A stretch of DNA of 40,863 nt from JBOGXB01 sp050694215. GTDB lineage: Bacteria; Actinomycetota; CADDZG01; WHSQ01. Shown here piece after piece: positions 31,838-39,922 of the stretch. Where the stretch lies: assembly GCA_050694215.1 (NCBI GenBank), contig JBOGXB010000009.1, positions 1 to 40,863 on the forward strand, written 5' to 3'. The notes under the pieces are model-generated. The model saw only the letters and a list, made by a program, of their open reading frames with translations, was not told the DNA's origin and ran no database searches. Numbering within the stretch: position 1 is the stretch's first letter; the number at the start of each line of letters is the position of its first letter. Made by a program: the position numbers and the translations under genes.

Positions 31838-32524
31838 TCAATCCACCCCCAGCTGGTGCAGGAACCGCTCGCCCACGGGGCCTCCCATCTCGCGACCGGC
31901 CTTGATCGCAGCCTCCCTGTCGAACGGCACTCGCCTGTGGATCAAGGTCCACTCCGGTCCCTTGAGGTCTACGACGAGATAACACGCGCACGGTCCGTCC
32001 TTAGGTAGTCCGATCGAGCCCGTGTTGCACACGATCGTTCCTTCGGACAACCGGCGCACGTAAGCCTTGTGTATGTGTCCGCAGATAACGATGCCCGCTT
32101 TCCCCTCGAACGGTTTGAACTCGCCGGCGGGAGCGTCGGGCTCGGGAGCCGAGAACGGCGAGTCCGGCGTGCCGTGCACCAGCAACAGCGGTCCGGGGCC
32201 CGAATGACCCATCGGCAGGCTAACCAGCCATTGCGCATCCTCCCGGGAGATTCCGTGCGCCTCTGCGACGCGCTTGAGCTCCTCGCGATCCTCCGGCTTC
32301 TCGATGGTCTGTGGATCCCCCGTGATCCATACGTCTGTGTTTCCCTTGATCGTCTTCCAGCCCGCTGCGCGCACCCGGGCGATGCACTCGGTCGCCCACG
32401 GGCCTCCCCAGCCGAGATCGCCCCCGCACCACACCTGGTCGGGCTCTACCTGATCCAGGTCCTTCATCACTGCTTCGAGAGCAGGCAGGTTCCCGTGTAT
32501 GTCCGATACGACCGCGATCCGCAA
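31838..32524 (-). CDS. Metallophosphoesterase (YfcE-like calcineurin phosphodiesterase)
   Basis: A 228-residue calcineurin-like phosphoesterase with all metal-ligand motifs: SDIHGN, GGDLGWGG, KGNTD (the GNH/D position), LLVHGTPDS and CGHIHKAY. Such enzymes hydrolyse phosphodiesters or phosphomonoesters with two divalent metals; the substrate is unknown. I choose TTG 32524 because GGAGG stands five bases before it and the domain begins at once (LRIAVVSDIHG). The longer frame to 32575 would run to eight bases from the divergent pdtaS start. Upstream partner of DUF2203 in a two-gene operon. Confidence 0.9.
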   Translation of the reverse strand: MRIAVVSDIHGNLPALEAVMKDLDQVEPDQVWCGGDLGWGGPWATECIARVRAAGWKTIKGNTDVWITGDPQTIEKPEDREELKRVAEAHGISREDAQWLVSLPMGHSGPGPLLLVHGTPDSPFSAPEPDAPAGEFKPFEGKAGIVICGHIHKAYVRRLSEGTIVCNTGSIGLPKDGPCACYLVVDLKGPEWTLIHRRVPFDREAAIKAGREMGGPVGERFLHQLGVD

Positions 32525-32569
32525 GGGTGCCTCCAGTCGCCGATTGGAGCCGGCAGCCGAGCGCTCTCT

Positions 32570-32575
32570 TACCAT
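32570..32575 (+). promoter_or_regulatory. Leaderless -10 element of pdtaS
   Basis: TACCAT ends seven bases (CTAGGGC) before ATG 32583. No ribosome site. A TTGGAG at 32544-32549 is spaced 20 bases from it, too far for a good -35. Confidence 0.5.
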
Positions 32576-32582
32576 CTAGGGC

Positions 32583-34004
32583 ATGTCCACGCTAGTCGAG
32601 CGCATACGGGAGGTATCCGAGCTCTCCGCGCGGGAGGCGGAGCACTTGCGCTCGCTCTGCTCCTCCTGGCAGGTGCTCGCGGACCTCTCCTTCTCCGACC
32701 TCCTTCTCTACATCCCGGCGAAGCAGGGGGAGGTCTTCGAGATCTGCGCTCAGCTCCGCCCCTTCACATCGCAGACGCTGTATCCCCACGACATGGTGAG
32801 GACGCGCGTTACGCAGCCCGATCAACCAATGGTCGAGCGCGCATTCCGTGAGGGCCAGGTGTGGGCTCAGGACGAGCCGGTCCTGGTTGATGGAATCCCT
32901 CTCCGCATGGACGCGGTCCCGGTTCGGTTCAACGGTCAGGTGATCGCCGTTATGACTAAAGAGGGGAGTCCGGCAACCTCGCGCAGGCCGGGCCGGCTCG
33001 AAGAGATATACCTCGAAGCGGCCGAGAAGGTTTCGGCTATGATCGCTGCCGGCAATTTTCCATTTCGCCAAACGCCCCCTGGGGAGTGGCCGCGCGTCGG
33101 CGACGGCCTGCTGGTGCTCGACGAGAGCGGGAACGTCACATGGGCTTCTCCCAACGCCCTTTCGTCCCTGCGACGTCTTGGAGTCAAGGACAACGTGCTT
33201 GGTCGCTCCTTGGACGCTCTGGGACTGGGAATGAGCCCTACGCGGCGGGCTCTCAGAACGAGGCGGCTGCTCGATGGAGAGTTCACCCGCGGCGAGAATC
33301 ACGTCACGCTTCGGGTCATGCCCTTGTTAGAGGGGGAAGGCTCCAATGGGGCTCTGGTGCTGTCGCGCGACGTCAGCGAAGTGCGCCAGAAGGAGCGAAT
33401 GCTCTCGGTCAAAGACGCCACGATCCGCGAGATCCATCATCGCGTGAAGAACAACCTCCAGACGATCGCAAGCCTGTTGAGGCTTCAGGGCCGGCGGCTT
33501 CATTCCGATGAGGCCAAGGCCGCGCTCCAGGAGAGCGTCTTGCGTATCGGCTCGATCGCGCTCGTGCACGAGACCTTGGCCGAGCAGACCTCCGATGTGG
33601 GCGAGTTCGGCGAGGTGGCAAGGCGGATCGGCGGCATGGTGTCCGAGGCTCTCGTGCTGCCCGATCGCGGGATCGAGATAAAGGTGACGGGCTCGACCGG
33701 CCCGCTCTCTGCCGACCTTGCAACTCCTCTGGCGGTCACGCTGGCAGAGCTTCTCCAGAACGCCATCGAGCACGCCTTCCCGAACGACGTGTCCGGAACG
33801 GTGGGGGTGGAGGTAGCCCAAGAGGGAGACCGTGTGATAGTGGTCGTCTGGGACGACGGAGTTGGGCTGGGGGACGGCCCGCTCGAGGGCGAGCGGCTCG
33901 GTCTCCAGATCGTGCGCTCCCTGATCGAGGAGATGGGCGGCAGCGTGAGCATCACGTCCGAGGCCGGGACGCGAGTCGAGGTGCGGGTTCCGCTCAAGCG
34001 ATGA
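32583..34004 (+). CDS. pdtaS: PdtaS-type sensor histidine kinase
   Basis: A 473-residue soluble histidine kinase. Residues ~1-150 are the GAF-like sensor domain of this family (SFSDLLLYIP, HDMVRTRVTQPDQPMVERAF). Residues ~165-275 are a PAS-like domain (GDGLLVLDESGNVTWASPNA). A HisKA_2 dimerisation region with phospho-acceptor His in EIHHRVKNNLQT follows, then a HATPase domain with ELLQNAIEHAF (N box), WDDGVGLG (G1) and GLQIVRSLIEEMGG (G2). This is the layout of mycobacterial PdtaS, which signals to the ANTAR RNA-binding regulator PdtaR; no ANTAR gene is in the window. The position downstream of the TB7.3-like gene agrees with the mycobacterial locus. Confidence 0.93.
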   Translation: MSTLVERIREVSELSAREAEHLRSLCSSWQVLADLSFSDLLLYIPAKQGEVFEICAQLRPFTSQTLYPHDMVRTRVTQPDQPMVERAFREGQVWAQDEPVLVDGIPLRMDAVPVRFNGQVIAVMTKEGSPATSRRPGRLEEIYLEAAEKVSAMIAAGNFPFRQTPPGEWPRVGDGLLVLDESGNVTWASPNALSSLRRLGVKDNVLGRSLDALGLGMSPTRRALRTRRLLDGEFTRGENHVTLRVMPLLEGEGSNGALVLSRDVSEVRQKERMLSVKDATIREIHHRVKNNLQTIASLLRLQGRRLHSDEAKAALQESVLRIGSIALVHETLAEQTSDVGEFGEVARRIGGMVSEALVLPDRGIEIKVTGSTGPLSADLATPLAVTLAELLQNAIEHAFPNDVSGTVGVEVAQEGDRVIVVVWDDGVGLGDGPLEGERLGLQIVRSLIEEMGGSVSITSEAGTRVEVRVPLKR

Positions 34005-34066
34005 CCCGCGGGCCCTCAGACGGGCGCGCTGCGATCCTGGACTCTCGAGAAAAGCTCGGAGCGAGC

Positions 34067-34100
34067 GTCAGCCGGTGGGCGAGGGGCTCGGCTCGGACTT
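34067..34100. repeat. Direct repeat, copy A, of the PBP 3'-end sequence
   Basis: 34 bases matching 35617-35650 with two mismatches (34075, 34076); 34077-34100 is an exact 24-base match. On the minus strand it reads KSEPSPSPTG-stop, while the other copy is the true C terminus of the class A PBP (KSEPSPSPGG-stop). The two copies flank the secreted CTPGYWKNH gene in direct orientation. Confidence 0.75.
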
Positions 34101-34108
34101 CTCGCGAG

Positions 34109-35407
34109 CTAATTCAGCGGACAACCAAGGTTGTTGTCGTTATCCAGCGCGGTGGCCTGGGCGAGCATCGTGCTGCGGCTGTTGCTTGCCAGAGCAGCAT
34201 TGACCGCGTCTCGCACCTGAGTCGGCGTGCTCGGGTAGTTCACGGACGGATGACGGGCGTTGAGCATGGCGGCGACGCTTGCCCGAAGCAGGATCCGAGC
34301 CGCTCCGAGTACGCCAGGACCGCCGCCGAAGCCGAGCGCCTCTCGCAGTGTGGCTCCACTGAGGGTTGAGAGGTTTCCAGGCACGCTGAAAGTACTTCCC
34401 ACGAGGGCAGTCGGAGACAGACCCGTCACCGTCCACGCCGAAACGTGATTCTTCCAGTAACCCGGTGTACACCCTTGTTGGCCGGGGGCCAACGGCACTC
34501 GCAGCGCCGCGAGGACCCACAGGAGGGAGTCGGGAATGGGCCTACCCGGGGGAGCAGACACCAGTTGGACCGTCGTGTGGTCGGCGGAAGCGGGGATAGT
34601 GATCGTGTGGGTGTCGGTGTCCCACTCGGGACCATCGGAGGCGTCCAGAGAGTTGAAGATGCTGGGATTGTCGCTGATGTCCACCCGATCGGGACGGGCT
34701 TGTTCGGCGTCGCCCACGAAGAGAGAGAGCTGTGCCTGTCGAGTCGAGCCGGTCGGCGCAAACGAGAAGTCGACGGGCGAGGTGATCTCGTTGTCGGGGT
34801 CGGGGAAGACGATGTTCCCCTGGCCGTAGGCGAAGTCGAGCCCGTTTGCGATGGTGACGCGATATGAGCTCGCGTCCGACGCATCCGTGTAAACGACGAT
34901 GAGGCCGGCTCCGCTCAGACGGTCGAGGTTCTTGGTCAGGTTGCCGTCGGCGATGGTGAAGCTCTTGGTCCCCGTTCCCGCGGCCTGGACGATGCTCGTG
35001 ACGTCCGCGGCGTAACCGATGTTCCCTGAGTCCGCACCTTCCATCCCGATGATGGTGCCCCCGATGCCGGTGCCAGCGAAGACGAGCTCCTGGTCTCCAA
35101 AGGGAGCGACGTTCGGCGCCTGCATGCAGCTGCCCCCGAAACAGTCGGTCGTATCCCTGCCGGCCCAGTAGAGGATGGCCTTCTGCACGGGACCTCCTAT
35201 GGCGATGGTCAGGCTCCTGGTTCCGGCTCCGAGCCCTTCGAGGCCGACGCCTGCCTCCGCGATGCTCAGACCCTGCCCCTGCAGATCGAGCACGGGGGAA
35301 TCGACGGATAGTTGAGTGGCGCCTGCAGTCGACCCCAGGAAAACCAAGGATGCTGCCGCGCCCGCAATTACCCCAAGAAGCTTCCTCCGCGCAAACAACG
35401 CCATCAT
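34109..35407 (-). CDS. Secreted DUF3344-like / CTPGYWKNH-motif surface protein
   Basis: A 432-residue exported protein. ATG 35407 (or the adjacent ATG 35404) follows GAGGGG and begins a signal peptide (RRKLLGVIAGAAASLVFLGS, cleavage near AGATQ). Residues ~30-290 resemble DUF3344-type beta domains (VQKAILYWAGRD, LIVVYTDASDASSY), predicted extracellular adhesive or structural modules. The C-terminal ~120 residues begin with CTPGYWKNH and end NNLGCPLN, a Cys-bracketed module I recall from bacterial surface proteins of unknown function. There is no membrane anchor or sorting signal. It lies between two direct repeats of the PBP gene tail, suggesting the gene was inserted behind the PBP. Convergent with pdtaS. 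Confidence 0.8.
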   Translation of the reverse strand: MMALFARRKLLGVIAGAAASLVFLGSTAGATQLSVDSPVLDLQGQGLSIAEAGVGLEGLGAGTRSLTIAIGGPVQKAILYWAGRDTTDCFGGSCMQAPNVAPFGDQELVFAGTGIGGTIIGMEGADSGNIGYAADVTSIVQAAGTGTKSFTIADGNLTKNLDRLSGAGLIVVYTDASDASSYRVTIANGLDFAYGQGNIVFPDPDNEITSPVDFSFAPTGSTRQAQLSLFVGDAEQARPDRVDISDNPSIFNSLDASDGPEWDTDTHTITIPASADHTTVQLVSAPPGRPIPDSLLWVLAALRVPLAPGQQGCTPGYWKNHVSAWTVTGLSPTALVGSTFSVPGNLSTLSGATLREALGFGGGPGVLGAARILLRASVAAMLNARHPSVNYPSTPTQVRDAVNAALASNSRSTMLAQATALDNDNNLGCPLN

Positions 35408-35616
35408 CAGGCCCCTCTCACGTTCCAAAAAATGGGAATACCGAGATGAATATTTGAAGCGATTCAGCGGGCCGGGCAATCCGACACGGGACGTGGATTC
35501 TCTGGTGCGGCTGGTGTAGGGGAATGGGCCCAGCTAGCCGCCCTGCGCGGCCTTTTCTGACCGTCGGAGCCGGCGGCCGGTCGATGGTCGCTGGCCGACG
35601 GGAGACCCGCGGGACG

Positions 35617-35650
35617 GTCAGCCGCCGGGCGAGGGGCTCGGCTCGGACTT
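35617..35650. repeat. Direct repeat, copy B, at the PBP 3' end
   Basis: Counterpart of 34067-34100. It contains the stop codon and last ten codons of the class A PBP. The distance between copies is 1550 bases and the orientation is the same. Confidence 0.75.
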
Positions 35651-37759
35651 CGCCTTGGGCGAGGGCGACTGCTTCTGGTCAGGCGATGGAGACGGCTCGG
35701 CTTTGTTCCTACCGGCATCGGTCGGGGAGGGCGTAGGTGCAGGGGTCTCGACGGCGGGCGATGGTGGGGGAGGGCAGTACTCGGTGGGAGCAAGCTGTCT
35801 CAACATCCTCTTGGGCTTACCGGGGCACCACGGCGCGGCGAGCAAACCAGTGATCGGATCGATCTCTATCGTGACGAGGTCACCCGTGGGCAGCTCGAAC
35901 TTCTGCACCGGCTTTCCCTCGAGCGCCCTCGACATGAACGCCTTCCAGATGAGGGCCGGGAACGTGCCGCCGAACACGCTGATCCCGTGCACGCTCGTCA
36001 TGGGACGGGGAAGCGGATAGCCGACCCACACTGCGGTGACGAGCTGCGGGGTGTAGCCCACGAACCATGCGTCCGTGTAGTCGTTGGTGGTTCCCGTCTT
36101 GCCCGCGGCCGGCCTTCCGATCGCGGCGGCCCTGCCGGTTCCTCGCTGGATCACCTGCTCGAGGACCTTGGTTAGCAGATATGTGTTGCCCGGGGATACG
36201 GCCTCGCGAACGACCTTTTGATCCGGTCGAAGGATCTCGCCGGTGGCGAGTGTGATCTTGCGGATCGTCGTCGGCTCGATCGCCGTGCCTTCGTTCGCGA
36301 GCGTCGCGTATGCGGCCGCCATGTCGAGGACGCTCACCTCACCCGAGCCCAACACGATCGACGGATAGACGGGTAGGTGGGATCGGATCCCCATCAGCTC
36401 GGCCTGGGTCGCGAGCCGCCCCGCGCCCAGCTCGAGGGCGAGTCGTGCGAACACGCCGTTGACGGAGCGGACCAGCGCCTCGTCCAGAGGAAGAGATCCT
36501 GAGCTCGTGCCCTCGGAGTTGCCAACCGGCCACGTCGAGCCGTCGGGGAGATGGAAGATCGCCGGGCTGGCGTCGAAGCGCGTGCCCAGCCCGATGCCGG
36601 TCTCCAGCGCTGCCGCCGCGGCGATCGGCTTGAACGACGATCCCGGCTGGCGTCCGGACCCACCGCCCATCCGGCCCAGAGCGAGGTTGACCTGGGACTG
36701 GCTCCAGTCCCGGCCCCCCACCATCGCGACTATCTCGCCGGACCTCGGCTTGATGGCGACCAGCGCCACCTCTGGGTCGCCGGGCTCTCCGAGCACGCTC
36801 TCCACCGAGTCCACCGCGTAGCTCTGCAGCCGCCGGTCCAGGGTGGTCTCGATCTCGAGCCCGCCCTTGTAGAGCAGTTTCTCTCGCTCCTCCGGCGTTC
36901 GGCCCAGGCGCCGGTTCCGCACGACCTCTTGCTTCACCGCTTCGACGAAGTACGGCTGGCGGGTCGAGAGCTGTGGGGGAGCACGGAGGATGTCGATCTG
37001 CTTGCGCGTGGCTCTCAGCGCGGCGCGGTCGGCCACCATGTCCAGTTCTGCCATGCGCCCAAGCACCCAATTACGCCGCTGGCGCGCACGCCGCGGATGC
37101 TTGCGCGGGTCGAAGTAAGAGGGGGCCTTGATCAGGCCGGCGAGCAGGGCCGCCTCGGGCAGCCTCAGTGAGGACACGCGCCGGCCGCGGCCGAAATAGG
37201 TCTCGATCGCGGCCTTCACACCGTAGGCACCCTGGCCCAGGTAGACGGTGTTGAGGTAACGCTCCAGGATCTCGTTCTTCGAGTAGCGGCGTTCGACCTC
37301 GATCGCGAGCCGGAGCTCTCGCGCCTTGCGCCCCAATGTGCGAGCCGGGTTGCGGAAGAAGGTGTTCTTGACGTACTGCTGTGTGATCGTGCTGCCTCCT
37401 TGCAACATCTTCCCCTCGGTGAGGTTCACGAGCGCGGCGCGCGCGATCGAACGGAGATCGTAGCCGGGGTGGTCGAAGAAGCGACCGTCCTCCGCCGCGA
37501 GCACGGCGTCCACGAGCCGAGGCGACATCTCCTCCAAGCGAGCCAGCTCCCGGTTCTCCCTGAACAGCCGGGCGAGCAAGGTTCCGTCTGCGGCGGTGAT
37601 GGTTGTGCGCAGCGCAAGTGGGCGCTCTTTGGCGAGATCGATCGGCGAGAGTGAGCACGCGCCGGTCGTCAGGCTGAGGGCCACCATCGATGCGACGGCG
37701 CGCGCCGAGCGCGTACCGCGTCCGCGTGTGCAGGACCGAGTACCCGGTCGATCCCCCAT
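35618..37759 (-). CDS. Class A penicillin-binding protein (transglycosylase/transpeptidase)
   Basis: A 713-residue bifunctional peptidoglycan synthase. The N-terminal hydrophobic stretch near residues 20-37 is the signal anchor. The GT51 glycosyltransferase domain has EDGRFFDHPGYD, GGSTITQQYVKN and RKARELRLAIEVER. The transpeptidase domain has SxxK in PGSSFKPI, SxN in RSVNGVF and KTG in GKTGTTNDYTD. The tail is a Pro/Ser-rich linker (about 60 residues) and no PASTA domain is present. Its ATG overlaps the stop of the stress sigma factor gene (TAATG), so synthesis is coupled to that regulator. A lipobox-like LTTGAC in the signal region lacks the required Leu at -3 and is not called. Confidence 0.93.
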   Translation of the reverse strand: MGDRPGTRSCTRGRGTRSARAVASMVALSLTTGACSLSPIDLAKERPLALRTTITAADGTLLARLFRENRELARLEEMSPRLVDAVLAAEDGRFFDHPGYDLRSIARAALVNLTEGKMLQGGSTITQQYVKNTFFRNPARTLGRKARELRLAIEVERRYSKNEILERYLNTVYLGQGAYGVKAAIETYFGRGRRVSSLRLPEAALLAGLIKAPSYFDPRKHPRRARQRRNWVLGRMAELDMVADRAALRATRKQIDILRAPPQLSTRQPYFVEAVKQEVVRNRRLGRTPEEREKLLYKGGLEIETTLDRRLQSYAVDSVESVLGEPGDPEVALVAIKPRSGEIVAMVGGRDWSQSQVNLALGRMGGGSGRQPGSSFKPIAAAAALETGIGLGTRFDASPAIFHLPDGSTWPVGNSEGTSSGSLPLDEALVRSVNGVFARLALELGAGRLATQAELMGIRSHLPVYPSIVLGSGEVSVLDMAAAYATLANEGTAIEPTTIRKITLATGEILRPDQKVVREAVSPGNTYLLTKVLEQVIQRGTGRAAAIGRPAAGKTGTTNDYTDAWFVGYTPQLVTAVWVGYPLPRPMTSVHGISVFGGTFPALIWKAFMSRALEGKPVQKFELPTGDLVTIEIDPITGLLAAPWCPGKPKRMLRQLAPTEYCPPPPSPAVETPAPTPSPTDAGRNKAEPSPSPDQKQSPSPKAKSEPSPSPGG

Positions 37760-38529
37760 TATTGATCCTCTAAGGCATGCCTCAACTGTGCCAGGGTCCG
37801 GCTGAGCAGACGCGAGACGTGCATCTGGGAGATCCCCATTCGGTCGGCGATCTCGGATTGGGTGAGCCCCTTGAAGAACCTCAAGTAGAGGATCTCGCGC
37901 TCTCGCTCAGGGAGCTTCTCCATCTCCGGTGCCAGGGAGGCCCGATACTCCAGGTTCTCGAGATGCTCGTCCTGTTTCCCCAGATGGTCCGCGAACGACG
38001 TCGTTCCACCCTCTTCGGTCTGGACGGGCGCGTCGAGGGAGGTGAAGTTGTACGCCTGTGCGATCTCCAGACCCTCCAGCACGCTCTCCTCGCTTATCCC
38101 GGCCGCCTCCGCGATCTCCTCGACGGTGGGCGAGCGACCCAGCTCCTGACCGAGGTGACTGACAGTCTGCGTTAGCTCGAGATGCAGCTCCTGCAGTCGC
38201 CTCGGCACCCGAACGGCCCAACCCTTGTCGCGGAAGTGACGCTTGAGCTCCCCGACGATGGTGGGTGTCGCGTACGTCGAGAACTCCACCTCCCGATCGA
38301 GGTCGAATCGCTCGATCGCCTTCAGCAGACCGATGGTGCCGACCTGGACGAGGTCCTCCAGCAGCTCTCCGCGGTTGCGGAAGCGCCGCGAGAGGAACTC
38401 CACCAGCCCGATGTGCTGATCGACCAGCATCTCCCTGTACTTGAGCCGCGTCGCCTCGTTGGGAGCCTCCCGGTAGGCGATGAAGAGATCCCTGACCTCG
38501 TCCCGCGACAGGGTGGCGCGCTCGTTCAC
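37759..38529 (-). CDS. SigB/SigF-family stress sigma factor
   Basis: A 256-residue group 3 sigma factor of the SigB/SigF/SigG family, which directs polymerase to stress or developmental promoters. Regions visible: 2 (VDQHIGLVEFLSRRFRNRGE, LVQVGTIGLLKAIERFDLDR, FSTYATPTIVGELKRHFRDK), 3 (GRSPTVEEIAEAAGIS) and 4 (LPEREREILYLRFFKGLTQS, GISQMHVSRLLSRTL). Its GTG overlaps the anti-sigma stop (GTGA), and its stop overlaps the PBP ATG (TAATG), so three genes are coupled. Activity should be set by the upstream RsbW-like protein; no anti-anti-sigma factor is in the window. Confidence 0.94.
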   Translation of the reverse strand: MNERATLSRDEVRDLFIAYREAPNEATRLKYREMLVDQHIGLVEFLSRRFRNRGELLEDLVQVGTIGLLKAIERFDLDREVEFSTYATPTIVGELKRHFRDKGWAVRVPRRLQELHLELTQTVSHLGQELGRSPTVEEIAEAAGISEESVLEGLEIAQAYNFTSLDAPVQTEEGGTTSFADHLGKQDEHLENLEYRASLAPEMEKLPEREREILYLRFFKGLTQSEIADRMGISQMHVSRLLSRTLAQLRHALEDQ

Positions 38530-38897
38530 GGCCGTTTGCTCTTGACCAGGTTGAAGGCGGGCCGCCCGTTCGTGTTATCGAGTGTTGCCGAATCGACGAC
38601 GGTGTCGAGGATCATGCGGGAGAACTCGGTCAGGTCGGTCCTTATCTTCTGACCTGGAGCCAGGATGCCGGTCCCCGCGATCTCGATGCGATCGTCGGTA
38701 ACCGTGAACCGGATGTCGATGTCCCCCTCGCGGCCCTGGGCTCCGGTGAGGTAGGCGCACAGCTCGTCGACCGCGATCTTGAGGTCCTCGATGTCGTCGA
38801 TCGTGAACTTGAGCCGCGACGCGAGCCCGGCCGCAACAAGTCGTACAACCTGCACGTAGGCAGGTGAAGCAGGGATCCTTATCGCGACGGTTTCCAC
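38526..38897 (-). CDS. rsbW: RsbW/UsfX-like anti-sigma factor
   Basis: A 123-residue GHKL-type protein in the classic position before a SigB-family gene. It has the N-box helix IEDLKIAVDELCAYL and the later AGTGILAP segment, but the canonical Asn/His of the N box and a strong second glycine box are not evident. The ATPase/kinase half may therefore be weak, as in several actinobacterial anti-sigma factors, and it may act mainly by binding. GTG 38897 follows GAGGGGG. The next 19 bases lead straight into foldback repeat copy 2, so the operon promoter must lie in or beyond that repeat. Confidence 0.85.
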   Translation of the reverse strand: METVAIRIPASPAYVQVVRLVAAGLASRLKFTIDDIEDLKIAVDELCAYLTGAQGREGDIDIRFTVTDDRIEIAGTGILAPGQKIRTDLTEFSRMILDTVVDSATLDNTNGRPAFNLVKSKRP

Positions 38898-38916
38898 CCG
38901 GCCCCCTCGCTAGCTG

Positions 38917-39076
38917 TGCCTCGGCCAGCAAAGTACAGCGCGTTTTGGCGGCGAAAAGGCTGCGCCTCGCTGCGTTCTCAGTCGCCCGGATACGCTCCGG
39001 TATCCGGGCTCCCTGCGGCCTTGCGATCCTTGCTTTTCGCGGCGCCAAAACATCGCCAACCTCACTGGCCGAAGCA
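38917..39076. repeat. Foldback repeat, copy 2 (about 160 bp)
   Basis: Second copy of the palindromic element; core 38950-39040. Terminal arms TGCCTCGGCCAG (38917-38928) and CTGGCCGAAGCA (39065-39076) pair with one T:G-type difference. Inner arms 38942-38958 and 39033-39051 pair (GTTTTGGCG...CGCCAAAAC, two extra bases on the right). Central hairpin: 10-bp stem 38984-38993/39000-39009 with loop GCTCCG. It lies five bases past the Ku stop and 19 bases before the rsbW start. The 80-aa reading frame through it is not a gene. Confidence 0.85.
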
Positions 39077-39081
39077 CTGGG

Positions 39082-39915
39082 TTACGACGCCGAGGCCTTT
39101 CGCTGACCGGTCTTCTTCTTCGAGCCGCTGGCCGGCCTCTTCTTCTTCGCTTCCTCGACCGACGCCTTGAGTGCTTCCATGAGATCGACGACCTTCGTCG
39201 GCTCCTCCTCCTCGGGAGGCGGCGCAACGGAGATCTCTTGGCCCTCGATCTTCCGCTCGACCAGGGCCTCCAGCGCGACGCGGTACTCGTCCTGGAATTG
39301 GTCGGGCTTGAACTCGTCGGAGAGCTGCTGGACGAGCTGGCGGGCCATCTTTACCTCCTGGTCCCGCACGTCGACATTCTTGGTGAGCTCCTCGAAGGCG
39401 GGCTCGCGAATCTCGTCGGGCCAGTGCATGGTCTCGAGGACGAAGACGTCCTCCTTGAGACGTATGGTGGCGAGGTGCTCTTTGTCCCTGAGCGCCACCT
39501 TGGCGATCCCCACCTGCTGCTCCGCCTCGAGGGCGCCGGCGAGCAACCTGTACGCCTTGAGGCCGGAAGGTTCGGGGGCGACGTAGTACGTCTTGTTGAA
39601 ATAGATGGGATCGATCGACTCGAGGGGCACGAACGAGACGACGTCGATCGCCCGTATCGACTCGACGTCGACCGCCTCGAGTTCCTCGTCGGTGAAGGTG
39701 ACGTAGGTATCCTTTGAGACCTCGTACCCCCTTACCTGGTCGTCCCAGGTAACCTCCTTCCCGCACTTCGAGCACACCCGCTGGTATTTGATGCGCCCAC
39801 TGTCCTCATCGTGGAGGAGGTGGAATTTGAGGCTCTTTTCCTGCACTGCCGAATGGAGCCGTACGGGGATGCTGATGAGGCCGAAGGTGATGGCGCCTTT
39901 CCAGAGAGCTTTCAT
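39082..39915 (-). CDS. ku: Bacterial Ku (non-homologous end joining)
   Basis: A 277-residue Ku homodimer subunit that binds broken DNA ends and recruits LigD. The N terminus KALWKGAITFGLISIPVRLH is diagnostic, followed by VCSKCGKEV (CxxC), the beta-barrel core (DPIYFNKTYYVAPE) and the bridge (EVKMARQLVQQL). The C-terminal tail is long, Lys-rich and low-complexity (KKKRPASGSKKK), as in actinobacterial Ku where it aids DNA binding and threading. ATG 39915 is the family start and has TACAAT seven bases upstream; a longer frame to 40026 is rejected. No ligD is in the window. Confidence 0.95.
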   Translation of the reverse strand: MKALWKGAITFGLISIPVRLHSAVQEKSLKFHLLHDEDSGRIKYQRVCSKCGKEVTWDDQVRGYEVSKDTYVTFTDEELEAVDVESIRAIDVVSFVPLESIDPIYFNKTYYVAPEPSGLKAYRLLAGALEAEQQVGIAKVALRDKEHLATIRLKEDVFVLETMHWPDEIREPAFEELTKNVDVRDQEVKMARQLVQQLSDEFKPDQFQDEYRVALEALVERKIEGQEISVAPPPEEEEPTKVVDLMEALKASVEEAKKKRPASGSKKKTGQRKASAS

Positions 39916-39922
39916 CCCTGAG

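Noticed and set aside
35618..37759. Lipobox in the class A PBP signal region (LTTGAC)
   Set aside because: Thr rather than Leu at -3, and class A PBPs normally keep an uncleaved anchor.
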